This document shows positions 1 to 6,527 of a stretch of 10,345 nucleotides of DNA, in pieces. Below the pieces are notes generated by a model. That model was not told where the DNA came from and did not search any database. It saw only the letters and a list, made by a program, of their open reading frames with translations. Numbering within the stretch: position 1 is the stretch's first letter; each line of letters opens with the position of its first letter. A program made the position numbers and the translations under genes. Source of the DNA: DATFDN01 sp049591635 (GTDB taxonomy: Bacteria; Pseudomonadota; Alphaproteobacteria; Acetobacterales; Acetobacteraceae); contig JBAWFF010000228.1 in the NCBI GenBank assembly GCA_049591635.1, positions 1 to 10,345 on the forward strand, in the 5' to 3' direction.

Positions 1-591
1 TACCAGGAAAAGCCGCAGGGCGTCTGGCTCAACCGGGTCCACACCTACGAGGCGGGGCTGGGGGACCAGAGCCGTACCGTCCACTTCCCGCGCTCCTGCC
101 TCCATTGCGAGGAGCCGGAGTGCGTCAGCGTCTGTCCGACCGGGGCCAGCTACAAGCGCGCCGAGGACGGCATCGTGCTGGTCAACGAGGATATCTGCAT
201 CGGCTGCCAGCTCTGCGCCTGGGCCTGCCCGTACGGGGCGCGCGAGTTCGACGAGGACCAGGGCGTGATGAAGAAGTGTACGCTCTGCATCGACCGCATC
301 TACAACGAGAATATCCCCGAAGCGGCCCGGGTGCCGGCCTGCGTCTCCACCTGCCCCGCGAGCGCCCGCCATTTTGGCGACCTGGGCGACCCCGACAGCG
401 CGGTGTCGCAACTGGTCGCCGAGCGCGGCGGCTACGATCTGATGCCGGAGATGGGCTACAAGCCGACCAACAAATACCTGCCGCCGCGCAAGCGCCCGGC
501 CCGATCCTTCGCCGCCCCGGCCGAGGACCCGGCTCCCCGGGATTCCGCGAACGGCGTGATGCGCTGGATCGACCGTGTGCTGAGCCGATGA
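1..591 (+). CDS. soeB: Fe-S electron-transfer subunit of a DMSO-reductase-family complex, probably sulfite dehydrogenase (quinone) SoeB; 5'-truncated
   Basis: The reading frame is open from base 1, so the N-terminus is missing; 196 codons remain. It is a four-cluster ferredoxin-type subunit that passes electrons between a molybdopterin catalytic subunit and a membrane anchor. Counting from the first visible codon, cysteine groups lie at C33/36/41/45, C66/69/72/76, C93/96 and C114/118. That is 12 of the 16 Cys expected for four [4Fe-4S] clusters; the rest would be in the missing N-terminus. The tail (HFGDLGDPDS, then a GYDLMPEMGYKPTNKYLPPR-like stretch) matches what I know of SoeB better than DmsB of enterics. 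It overlaps the anchor gene by ATGA at 588-591, so the two are translationally coupled. Family assignment is solid; the sulfite substrate is inferred from resemblance, and another DMSO-reductase-family complex cannot be excluded without the catalytic subunit. Confidence 0.85.
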   Translation, partial: YQEKPQGVWLNRVHTYEAGLGDQSRTVHFPRSCLHCEEPECVSVCPTGASYKRAEDGIVLVNEDICIGCQLCAWACPYGAREFDEDQGVMKKCTLCIDRIYNENIPEAARVPACVSTCPASARHFGDLGDPDSAVSQLVAERGGYDLMPEMGYKPTNKYLPPRKRPARSFAAPAEDPAPRDSANGVMRWIDRVLSR

Positions 592-1535
592 AGCCCGCGC
601 TTTCCGTCATCTTCTTCACGACCGCGTCGGGTGCCGGCTACGGCATGCTGTTCTGGCTCGGCATCCTGAACGCGGCCGGTGCCATGCCGCGGGCGACATG
701 GTTCGGACCCATCGCGGTCGGCGTCGCGGTGGCGCTCGCGAGCGCTGGCCTGATGGCCTCGACCTTCCATCTGGGGCGGCCGGAGCGGGCTTGGCGCGCC
801 ATCTCCCAGTGGCGGACCTCTTGGTTGTCGCGGGAGGGCGTCGTCTCCCTGCTGACCTACATTCCGGCCGCGGCGTTCTTCGCGGCGTGGCCGCTGGCCG
901 GCGCCGGGAGTCCGGCCGCTCGCGTCTTAGGGCTGGTCGCCGCCGTTTTTTGCGCCGCGACGGTGGTCTGCACGGCGATGATCTATGCCTCGCTGAAGCC
1001 GGTCCGGCAATGGCACAACCGGTTCGTCCTGCCGAACTACCTGCTCCTGGCGGCGTTCAGCGGGGCGGCGTGCCTCGCCGCCGTGGCGATCTTCTGGGCG
1101 CCCGGACCGGCACGCATCGCGGCGGCCGTCGCGGTGGCGGCGGCTGTGGCAGCCGCCGTGGGCAAGTTCTTCTATTGGCGCTTCGTCGACGCGGCGCCCC
1201 CGGTCGCCACGATCGAAAGCGCCACCGGGCTCGGCTCGCTCGGGCAGGTGCGAATGCTCGAGGCGCCCAACTCGGAGGAGAATTATCTGCTCCGAGAGAT
1301 GGGCTTTCGGATCGGACGCAAGCACGCCCCGACGCTTCGGGCCGTCGCCCTGGTGCTGGGATTCGCCGTGCCGGCGATCCTGCTGATCCTCGGTGCCAGC
1401 CTGGCCGGGGCCGCCGCCCTCGTGCTTCTGCCGCTCGCCGCCCTGGCCGCCTTGCTTGGTCTCTATGTCGAGCGATGGCTGTTCTTTGCCCAGGCGACCC
1501 ACACCGTGACGCTGTACTATGGCCGGGCAGCCTGA
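588..1535 (+). CDS. soeC: DmsC/SoeC-type membrane anchor subunit (quinone-interacting)
   Basis: This 315-residue integral membrane protein anchors the preceding Fe-S subunit and would exchange electrons with the quinone pool. About eight hydrophobic segments are visible, roughly at residues 7-30, 40-62, 82-104, 110-132, 146-168, 174-196, 246-270 and 272-300, which fits the eight-helix DmsC fold. The N-terminal SVIFFTTASGAGYG and the HLGRPERAW loop near residue 62 are typical of this anchor family. The ATG at 588 overlaps the upstream stop (ATGA) with only a weak Shine-Dalgarno, so coupling probably drives its translation. A longer in-frame ORF extends upstream to 105 but only overlaps the upstream gene in another frame, so 588 is the start. 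The symbol rests on pairing with a SoeB-like subunit. Confidence 0.85.
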   Translation: MKPALSVIFFTTASGAGYGMLFWLGILNAAGAMPRATWFGPIAVGVAVALASAGLMASTFHLGRPERAWRAISQWRTSWLSREGVVSLLTYIPAAAFFAAWPLAGAGSPAARVLGLVAAVFCAATVVCTAMIYASLKPVRQWHNRFVLPNYLLLAAFSGAACLAAVAIFWAPGPARIAAAVAVAAAVAAAVGKFFYWRFVDAAPPVATIESATGLGSLGQVRMLEAPNSEENYLLREMGFRIGRKHAPTLRAVALVLGFAVPAILLILGASLAGAAALVLLPLAALAALLGLYVERWLFFAQATHTVTLYYGRAA

Positions 1536-1574
1536 GAGGCCCGAAAATGTGGTCACATCGGCGGCGCTGGCCTC

Positions 1575-1705
1575 GGATTTGTAGACATATTGGCCTTCGC
1601 AGGTGCAGCAATCGTGCTCATAATGCTTTCCGCAAGTGCAGCATTTGTAGACATCTTTCGCAATTGCGAACAGGATTTGTGGACACAAGCTCCGCCTAAG
1701 CCGCG
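1575..1705. repeat. Degenerate tandem repeat, unit about 33 bp, four copies, between convergent genes
   Basis: Units start at 1575, 1608, 1641 and 1673 and are 33, 33, 32 and about 33 bp long. The first 14 bp of units 1, 3 and 4 are nearly identical (GGATTTGTAGACAT, GCATTTGTAGACAT, GGATTTGTGGACAC). Units 1 and 2 match at about 21 of 33 positions by hand alignment, with a shared 3' part (TTCGCAGGTGCA versus TCCGCAAGTGCA). The last unit runs into the 3' end of the sigma-factor gene on the minus strand. Read on the minus strand, units begin ATG or GTG followed by Ser-Thr: MSTNAALAESI, MSTIAAPAKAN and MSTNPRPAPPM form a 33-codon ORF at 1653 region down to 1553 (start at 1654), and a fourth unit upstream (GTG at 1686) is one base out of frame. 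It may be a decayed or very small gene, or a slippage-born minisatellite. Confidence 0.65.
1657..1670. repeat. 14-bp perfect palindrome in the soeC/sigma-factor intergenic gap
   Basis: TTCGCAATTGCGAA is its own reverse complement. It lies in the third 33-bp unit, the unit that is one base short. As DNA it could be a dimeric protein site. As RNA it has almost no loop, so it would not make a normal terminator hairpin, and no T-run follows on either strand. Confidence 0.5.
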
Positions 1706-2217
1706 ATCTTGGTAGGCGGGGCGCCGACCACGCCCAGATGGCTTACCTCGCCGACCATGAAGGCACGGAGCTGCAATCGCGCGCGGTGAACCCGGCTCTT
1801 GAGCGTGCCGATCGCACAGCCCGTGCGCTCGGCCGCAGCTTCGTAAGGGATCTCCTGCAGGGCGATCATGTAAAGCGCCTCGCGCTGATCCGGCGGCAGG
1901 CGCGTCAGCGCCCAAGACAATTCGCGCAAGGCCGTGCGATCCTCATGCGAGGGAGCGACAGGGGGTTCCGGCACATTCTCCATATCCGTGAATTCACGTT
2001 TGTTGCGGACGCTACTGATGAAGTGATTGATCATGATCCGGTGAACCCACGCGGAGAAGTTCGTGCCGGGCATGAAGCAGTCCCGAGCGAGTAGCGCCTT
2101 GGTCGCGACATCCTGCGTCAGGTCATCCGCGGCGGCCCGATTGCGGGTAAGTGCCAACGCCCAAACCCGCATCTTCGGAAGAAAGGAGATCAATAGGTCA
2201 TTGAATTCTTGCGGCAC
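1696..2217 (-). CDS. ECF-type (sigma-70 family) RNA polymerase sigma factor
   Basis: This 173-residue protein has the two-domain ECF layout. Region 2 spans about residues 8-76 (ADDLTQDVATKAL at 30-42, then GTNFSAWVHRIMINHFIS at 51-68 for -10 recognition and melting). Region 4 spans about 108-155 (LPPDQREALYMIALQEIPYE, then a helix-turn-helix ending GTLKSRVHRARLQL). It would direct RNA polymerase to a small regulon. The start is GTG, supported by AAGGAG five to six bases upstream; no ATG fits better. No anti-sigma gene is adjacent: the downstream side is the repeat gap and the upstream side is a divergent response regulator. It resembles the ECF proteins common in alphaproteobacteria, including EcfG-like ones, but I see no NepR gene here, so I do not assign a group. 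Confidence 0.9.
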   Translation of the reverse strand: MPQEFNDLLISFLPKMRVWALALTRNRAAADDLTQDVATKALLARDCFMPGTNFSAWVHRIMINHFISSVRNKREFTDMENVPEPPVAPSHEDRTALRELSWALTRLPPDQREALYMIALQEIPYEAAAERTGCAIGTLKSRVHRARLQLRAFMVGEVSHLGVVGAPPTKIAA

Positions 2218-2223
2218 GAGGCT

Positions 2224-2229
2224 CTCCTT
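2224..2229 (-). promoter_or_regulatory. Ribosome binding site fixing the GTG start of the ECF sigma factor
   Basis: On the minus strand AAGGAG is followed by GCCTC-like spacing to the GTG at 2217. It is the strongest Shine-Dalgarno near this gene and decides for the non-ATG start. Confidence 0.7.
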
Positions 2230-2385
2230 GCGCGAAATCGCGGTTGGTCGAGACCTGTGGGGGACCCGCGTCGCTCACAAGGCCGAATGACATGACCTTG
2301 AACCGACTGCGTATGGCGCACGGGCAGTTGATTGCGCGCGACCTTTTCGGATGGCAGCATGAGCCTCGCAACCAAAGAGGACTCG

Positions 2386-2784
2386 ATGGGCATCGGAGGC
2401 GGTCAGGCGCGCGGTGAGACCCAACGGCGGAAGATTCTTCTGGTCGAGGACGATCTGCACGTGGCCGAGACGCTGGCCGAGTTGCTGGAGTTGGAGGGCT
2501 TCAACGTGGCGGTCGTCCACGACGCCGCGAGCGGGTTGCGCCAGGCGGGCGAGGTGCCCCCCGATCTGGTCCTATGCGACCTCAGCCTTCCCGGCGCCCT
2601 GGACGGGCACGGCTTCGCCCGGGCCTGCCGTGCCGATCCGGCGCTGAGCGGGCTGCGTCTGTTTGCCGTCTCCGGCTACTGCGGCGCCGGCGACCGCCGG
2701 GCGGCCATTGCGTCGGGATTCGACGAACTGATCGCCAAGCCGGTCGATCTCGCCCGCATCCACGCCGCCTTCGAACCCGCCTGA
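2386..2784 (+). CDS. Single-domain response regulator (CheY-like receiver)
   Basis: The product is 132 residues and is almost entirely one receiver domain with no output domain. Visible phospho-acceptor features are the acidic pair D22-D23 after KILLVE, the phosphorylatable D65 in VLCDLSLP, S96 in the switch position (FAVSG) and K118 in IAKPV. It likely takes a phosphoryl group from an unlinked histidine kinase and acts through protein contact. I chose ATG 2386 because AGAGGA lies four bases upstream; ATG 2359 and a TTG at 2332 are in frame but lack such a site. It is divergent from the ECF sigma factor (168-bp gap), which suggests but does not prove a joint regulatory role. Its 3' end converges with the oxidoreductase gene with a 7-bp gap. 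Confidence 0.88.
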   Translation: MGIGGGQARGETQRRKILLVEDDLHVAETLAELLELEGFNVAVVHDAASGLRQAGEVPPDLVLCDLSLPGALDGHGFARACRADPALSGLRLFAVSGYCGAGDRRAAIASGFDELIAKPVDLARIHAAFEPA

Positions 2785-2791
2785 CGAGCCT

Positions 2792-4051
2792 CTATTCGGC
2801 CGCGAGGCGCGGCGTGAAGGCCGGCAGCTCCGCTCGCTCCGCTCGCCCCATCGGCTTCGGCCACCAATGGTCCTCCCACTCCGAGAAGACGCCGTCCATC
2901 CTCGGCTTGACGTGCTCGGCGTACATCCGGGTGTTGTAGTTGGTCAGCGCCTTGTTCATGCTGCCGAATTGCAGGAGCAGCATAAGGTGGCCGACGTTCA
3001 GGTTGGACGTCAATTCCCGCAGCTGCTCCACCACCTCGTCGGGCGTGCCGATCACGAGGTAGCCGGCATCGACCAACTCGGCCATCGACGTCGGGCGGGC
3101 CTTGAACTTCTCGGCGTACGTCGCTGCCTTGAGCACCTGGCTCTCCATCCCGACGCGCTGCGTCGCCTCGGTGGCGTAGCCGGGCGGTGCGACCCAACGT
3201 TGGTCGATGTGGAGGCACCGGCCGAAGAAATACTCGGCCGACTCGGTGTAGAGGTCGATCGCCTGCTGACGGCTCTCGGCGACCGCGACGGTCTGCGCGA
3301 AGCCGGCGCGGTATGGATTGCGGTCCTTGCCGAGCCGGTCCATCTCGTTCCAGAACCCGTCCATCGTCGCCTTGCCGACCTTGTGGCCGTAATAGGACAG
3401 GTAGGAATAGACGTAGTCCTTCTCGGCGCACCATCGCCACGTCTCGACCGAACCGCCGCCGGGAATCCAGATCGGCGGGTGCGGCCGCTGGATCGGGCGC
3501 GGCCAGACGTTGACGTAGCGCTGCTGATTGAAGCGACCGTTGAAGGCGAAGGTGTCCTTCTCGGCCCAGGCGCGGATGATGAGGTCGTGCGCCTCCAGGT
3601 AACGTTCGCGCAGCAGGCTCGGGTTTTGGCCGTAGGCGTAGCAGCCGTCCATCGGCGTGCCGACCGGAAACCCGGCGATCAATCTTCCGCCGGAGATCAC
3701 GTCGAGCATCGCGAACTCCTCGGCGACGCGGGTCGGCGGATTGTAGAGGGCGATGGAGTTGCCCATGACGCAGATCGTCGTGTCCGTGGTGCGCCGGGCG
3801 AGCGTCGCGGCGATCAGATTGGGCGACGGCATCAAGCCGTAGCCGTTGGAGTGGTGCTCGTTCACGCAGATCGCGTCGAACCCGCAATCGGCGGCGTATT
3901 CCAGCTCGTCCATGAAGTCGTTATACATGTGATGAGCGCGGCGCGGGTCGAACAGCGACGAATGGATGTCGACCCACACCGATGGGTGTTGTTGCTTGAA
4001 ATCCTCTGGCAACTCGGTGTACGGCATCAGATGAAACCACATCGACTTCAT
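2792..4051 (-). CDS. Luciferase-like (LLM class) flavin-dependent oxidoreductase
   Basis: This 419-residue protein belongs to the bacterial luciferase-like monooxygenase superfamily, TIM-barrel enzymes that use reduced FMN, usually supplied by a separate reductase. Supporting motifs are CVNEHH at residues 62-67, PNLIAATLARRT followed by a barrel strand, ISGGRLIAGFPVGTP, a phosphate-site-like PIWIPGGGS, and a late region around GTPDEVVEQLREL. The start ATG at 4051 has GGAG seven bases upstream and overlaps the stop of the metallo-hydrolase gene by ATGA, so translation is coupled. It is the last gene of the three-gene operon. The substrate cannot be read from the sequence: relatives oxidise sulfonates, terpenes, long-chain alkanes and other compounds. 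No flavin reductase is in the window. Confidence 0.9.
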   Translation of the reverse strand: MKSMWFHLMPYTELPEDFKQQHPSVWVDIHSSLFDPRRAHHMYNDFMDELEYAADCGFDAICVNEHHSNGYGLMPSPNLIAATLARRTTDTTICVMGNSIALYNPPTRVAEEFAMLDVISGGRLIAGFPVGTPMDGCYAYGQNPSLLRERYLEAHDLIIRAWAEKDTFAFNGRFNQQRYVNVWPRPIQRPHPPIWIPGGGSVETWRWCAEKDYVYSYLSYYGHKVGKATMDGFWNEMDRLGKDRNPYRAGFAQTVAVAESRQQAIDLYTESAEYFFGRCLHIDQRWVAPPGYATEATQRVGMESQVLKAATYAEKFKARPTSMAELVDAGYLVIGTPDEVVEQLRELTSNLNVGHLMLLLQFGSMNKALTNYNTRMYAEHVKPRMDGVFSEWEDHWWPKPMGRAERAELPAFTPRLAAE

Positions 4052-4725
4052 CGCCGGACTCCGCTTTGCAAGAAGGGATTGCTCCGCCGCTCTTCCCCGA
4101 CCGTCGAGCCGGGGCCGTGGCCGCAAAGGAAGGCGACCTCGTCGCCCAGCGGCAGCACCTTGTCCTCGATCGAGCAGATCAGCGCGGTCGAATTGCCGTA
4201 CGGGAAATCGGTACGCCCGACGGAGCCTTGGAACAGCACGTCGCCCAGCAGCGCGAGGCCGGCGGCGCGATCGACGAAGACGATGTGGCCCGGCGTGTGG
4301 CCGGGGCAGTGCAGCACGTCGAACACGTGCTCGCCCAACCGGACCTGATCGCCCTCGATCAGCCAGCGATCCGGCGTGACGCCATGCAGCCCCTCCAGCC
4401 CGAACTCGCTTGCCTGCTCGTCGATCGCGTCGAGCAGGAACGCGTCGCGTGCATCGGGGCCCTCGACCGGCACCCCGGCGGGATCGCCCGCGCGGGTGCG
4501 CAACGCGGCTTGAAGCTCGGCCGCGCCGCCGGCGTGATCGAGATGGCCGTGGGTAAGCAGGATGCGCTCGACGGTGACGCCGAGCTGGTCGATCGCGGCG
4601 AGGATGCGATCCACATCGCCGCCCGGATCGACGACGAGTGCGCGCCGGTTTTCCTCGTCCCACAGGATCGCGCAGTTCTGCTGGAACGGCGTGACAGTGA
4701 CGGTGGCGGCCCGCAGTCGCGCCAT
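4048..4725 (-). CDS. MBL-fold metallo-hydrolase, YcbL/glyoxalase-II-like
   Basis: The 225-residue product has the full metal-binding set of the metallo-beta-lactamase fold: H59, H61, D63 and H64 in THGHLDHAGG, H143 in HCPGHTPGHI, D162 in LLGDVLFQGS, and H203 in CGHGPGST. The GSVGRTDFP segment and the C-terminal ERRSNPF resemble the short type II glyoxalase (YcbL) group, which lacks the longer C-terminal domain of classical GloB. It probably hydrolyses S-D-lactoylglutathione or another thioester in the cytoplasm; there is no signal peptide. The ATG at 4725 shares a base with the stop of the upstream HtrA-like gene (TGATG), and its stop overlaps the oxidoreductase start (ATGA). An earlier in-frame start at 4860 would lie inside the upstream gene and is rejected. 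Confidence 0.88.
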   Translation of the reverse strand: MARLRAATVTVTPFQQNCAILWDEENRRALVVDPGGDVDRILAAIDQLGVTVERILLTHGHLDHAGGAAELQAALRTRAGDPAGVPVEGPDARDAFLLDAIDEQASEFGLEGLHGVTPDRWLIEGDQVRLGEHVFDVLHCPGHTPGHIVFVDRAAGLALLGDVLFQGSVGRTDFPYGNSTALICSIEDKVLPLGDEVAFLCGHGPGSTVGEERRSNPFLQSGVRR

Positions 4726-5699
4726 CAGTGCAGTTTCGGCGACTTGAGGAACTTGGCCCGGTCGGCGGAGCGAACGACCGCGTTGACCGCGCGGTCGTCG
4801 CGCATCAGCCGAAGGCGCACGTCGGCCCCGGCGCTGCCCGCCGCCCAGACCCGCCGCCACAGCGAGGCGAGGTCGGACACCTCCTCGCCATCGACGGCGA
4901 TGATGCGATCGCCGGCCTGAATGCCGGCGAGTTCGGCGGGGCCGTTATCGGCCAGGCCGCCGACCGCCAGTTCGTCGTCGGATTCGGTCGCGTACATGCC
5001 GAGCCAAGGCCGCGCCGGGCGGTTCACCCGGCCATAGGTCAGCAAATCATCGAGGATGGGCGCGAGATTGCCGATCGGCACGATCATGTTCATGTCGTGC
5101 CGACGCCCCTTGCCGTCGCCCTGCTGGAGGATCAGCGATCCGGTGCCGACCAGGCGGCCGTCGGCGGCGATCAGCCCGCAACCGCCCCAGAACGGGTGCG
5201 CGGGCGCGGTAAAGATCGCCTCGTCGAGCACGTATTCCCAATACCCGGCGAACTCCTGGCGCCCGACCACGCGGGTTTCCACCGCGTGATGCCTGCCGCC
5301 GGAGGCCGCGAACACCGTCTGGTCGCCGACGCGCAACGCATCGGAATCGCCGAGTTCCAAGGCCGGGAGATCGAGCCGCCCCAGCGCCTGCACCAGCCCG
5401 AAACCGCTCTCCTGGTCGTAGGCGAGCGCGTGTCCGGGCACCGCGAGGCCGGTCGTGGTGGTGATCCAGATCGTCTCGGCCTCGGTGACCAGATAGCCGA
5501 TCGTGGCGATCAGCCCGGCTTCGCGAATGACGACGCCGCTGCCCGCCCGCTCGGTCCCGAGCGTGCCAGCGGTGTAGGCGTCTTGCGCGACATACGACTT
5601 GATCCCGACCACCGCCTTCAAGGCGCGCTCGAGGTCAAAGGTATAATCGCCCGGGTCCGGCTGGAGGTTCGCCGGAATTTCCCAATCCGTGCTCGGCAT
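4725..5699 (-). CDS. HtrA-like trypsin-fold plus PDZ protein lacking the catalytic triad (likely pseudoprotease)
   Basis: This 324-residue protein has an S1C (HtrA/Deg) layout: a chymotrypsin-like fold at about 40-222 and a PDZ domain at about 228-310 (PWLGMYA, then GPAELAGIQAGDRIIAVDGEEV). By hand alignment to the family pattern all three catalytic positions are replaced: Y69 where TNxHVV has His (seen TIGYLV), G99 where TDLAV has Asp (seen SGFGLV), and G172 where GNSGG has Ser (seen FWGGCG). Fold landmarks GSGVV (53-57) and the strand after G172 remain, so the domain is divergent, not broken. There is no signal peptide or membrane helix, unlike most HtrA proteins, so it is probably a cytoplasmic binding or scaffold protein. 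ATG 5699 is preferred to an in-frame TTG at 5735. It leads the operon and overlaps the next start by one base. Confidence 0.8.
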   Translation of the reverse strand: MPSTDWEIPANLQPDPGDYTFDLERALKAVVGIKSYVAQDAYTAGTLGTERAGSGVVIREAGLIATIGYLVTEAETIWITTTTGLAVPGHALAYDQESGFGLVQALGRLDLPALELGDSDALRVGDQTVFAASGGRHHAVETRVVGRQEFAGYWEYVLDEAIFTAPAHPFWGGCGLIAADGRLVGTGSLILQQGDGKGRRHDMNMIVPIGNLAPILDDLLTYGRVNRPARPWLGMYATESDDELAVGGLADNGPAELAGIQAGDRIIAVDGEEVSDLASLWRRVWAAGSAGADVRLRLMRDDRAVNAVVRSADRAKFLKSPKLH

Positions 5700-5741
5700 G
5701 GGCCTTAGTATTGGGGTTTTCCGCCGCGTTGCCAACGGCGA

Positions 5742-6331
5742 TCAGCGCTCGGCGAGAGCGGTCGTCCGATAGAGCGCCGCGAGCGGAGAAGAGAATCCCA
5801 CGCTGGCCAGTTCAAGGGCGCCAGAGGGGCCGATGACCTCGGGTGTCTCGGGCCAGTTTCCATCCTCGCGGCGGCGCAGTAGCTCGGCCTCGACGCGGGT
5901 GCTGTGGACGATCAGGATTTCGCGTACGCTGGGGATGGTCGTGTAGGACCAGATGTTGTCCCGGGTCTCCGCTTCGTTGCTCGGCCACATGATCTCGATC
6001 AGCAGTACCGGATCAGGCATGGCATGACCGGTCTTGTCGGCTGAACACGTCACGCCAAGGTCCGGGATACGGAAATTCGCCGCCGCCCTCACGCGGGGCA
6101 TCACTCCCGGAGCAATGACCATGCGACACGGGCTGTCTCGGTCGATCAAGTGGCTTCTCAGCAGGCCGGCCAATTCTCCTTGTATCGCCCCATGCGGCTG
6201 GCTCGCCGGGGCCATCGCCACCGGCTCCCCGTCGATCAACTGCCAGCTTGCGCCCGAGGGTCGCCGGTGTCCCAGTCGATGAACTCGGCGACCGTCATGC
6301 GCGCCGGCGGATGCTTGGCGAGTGCGACCAT
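5742..6331 (-). pseudogene. Uma2-family (DUF820) putative endonuclease, frameshifted
   Basis: Two minus-strand frames together give one Uma2-family protein of about 196 residues, the usual size. The N-terminal part starts at ATG 6331 (an alternative ATG is at 6343) with MTVAEFIDWDTGD, then meets a TGA at 6236-6238. The next frame continues as WQLIDGEPVAMAPASQPHGAI and runs to 5742. Adding one base near 6245/6246 (GCTGG to GCCTGG on the minus strand) restores the frame, so a 1-nt deletion in a C-run is the simplest cause. The PD-(D/E)XK-type landmarks IPDLGV and LLIEIMWPSNEAET are intact, followed by YTTIPSVREILIVHS. Uma2 proteins are widespread in cyanobacteria and some alphaproteobacteria and their role is unclear. 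It may be a recent pseudogene or a sequencing error. It lies 42 bp upstream of the HtrA-like gene on the same strand. Confidence 0.75.
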
Positions 6332-6360
6332 GACAGGGAGCATAGCACGCCGAAGCTCGA

Positions 6361-6389
6361 TTGACACGACCCTGACGCCATCATAGAGC
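6361..6389 (+). promoter_or_regulatory. Probable sigma-70-type promoter of tRNA-Tyr
   Basis: A perfect -35 TTGACA lies at 6361-6366. A weak -10 (TAGAGC at 6384-6389) follows after 17 bp. The expected start near 6395 is a few bases upstream of the mature tRNA 5' end at 6403. Confidence 0.5.
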
Positions 6390-6402
6390 CGGCCCCCGAC
6401 GT

Positions 6403-6488
6403 GGAGGGGTGCCCGAGTGGCTAAAGGGGGCGGACTGTAAATCCGCTGGCGCACGCCTACGTTGGTTCGAATCCAACCCCCTCCACCA
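6403..6488 (+). tRNA. tRNA-Tyr (anticodon GUA)
   Basis: An 86-nt class II tRNA with a long variable arm. The acceptor stem GGAGGGG (6403-6409) pairs with CCCCTCC (6478-6484), followed by discriminator A6485 and an encoded CCA at 6486-6488. The anticodon stem is GCGGA/TCCGC (6430-6434 with 6442-6446) and the anticodon GTA is at 6437-6439. The T arm is GTTGG-TTCGAAT-CCAAC (6461-6477). The variable region runs 6447-6460. Bacterial tRNA-Tyr, with tRNA-Leu and tRNA-Ser, is class II, which fits. Confidence 0.97.
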
Positions 6489-6527
6489 TGCTCGCGAGCC
6501 CCGACGGCCGGAACCGCCGCGCGACGC

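Noticed and set aside
927..1688. Minus-strand ORF with a Cys-rich start (two CCTC groups 11 residues apart)
   Set aside because: The cysteine spacing follows from the 33-bp repeat in an alternative frame, and the rest of the ORF is antisense to soeC.
1547..1699. Plus-strand 50-codon Arg/Cys-rich ORF through the repeat region
   Set aside because: No ribosome site and no preserved codons between repeat units; less consistent than the minus-strand MST frame.
2218..2385. EcfG-type autoregulated promoter (GGAAC / CGTT) in the sigma-factor upstream region
   Set aside because: I found no GGAAC-like -35 on the minus strand of this gap.
2785..2810. Possible bidirectional terminator between the response regulator and the oxidoreductase gene (GCCTC/GAGGC stem)
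   Set aside because: Only five base pairs with an 11-base loop, no T-run, and mostly inside the oxidoreductase coding sequence.
2867..4348. 493-codon plus-strand ORF
   Set aside because: It is antisense to the oxidoreductase and metallo-hydrolase genes, whose motifs and overlapping starts are clear; long antisense ORFs are expected in GC-rich coding DNA.
6403..6488. tRNA-Tyr as an attachment site for an integrated element
   Set aside because: No second copy of the tRNA 3' end and no integrase or mobility gene is in the window.
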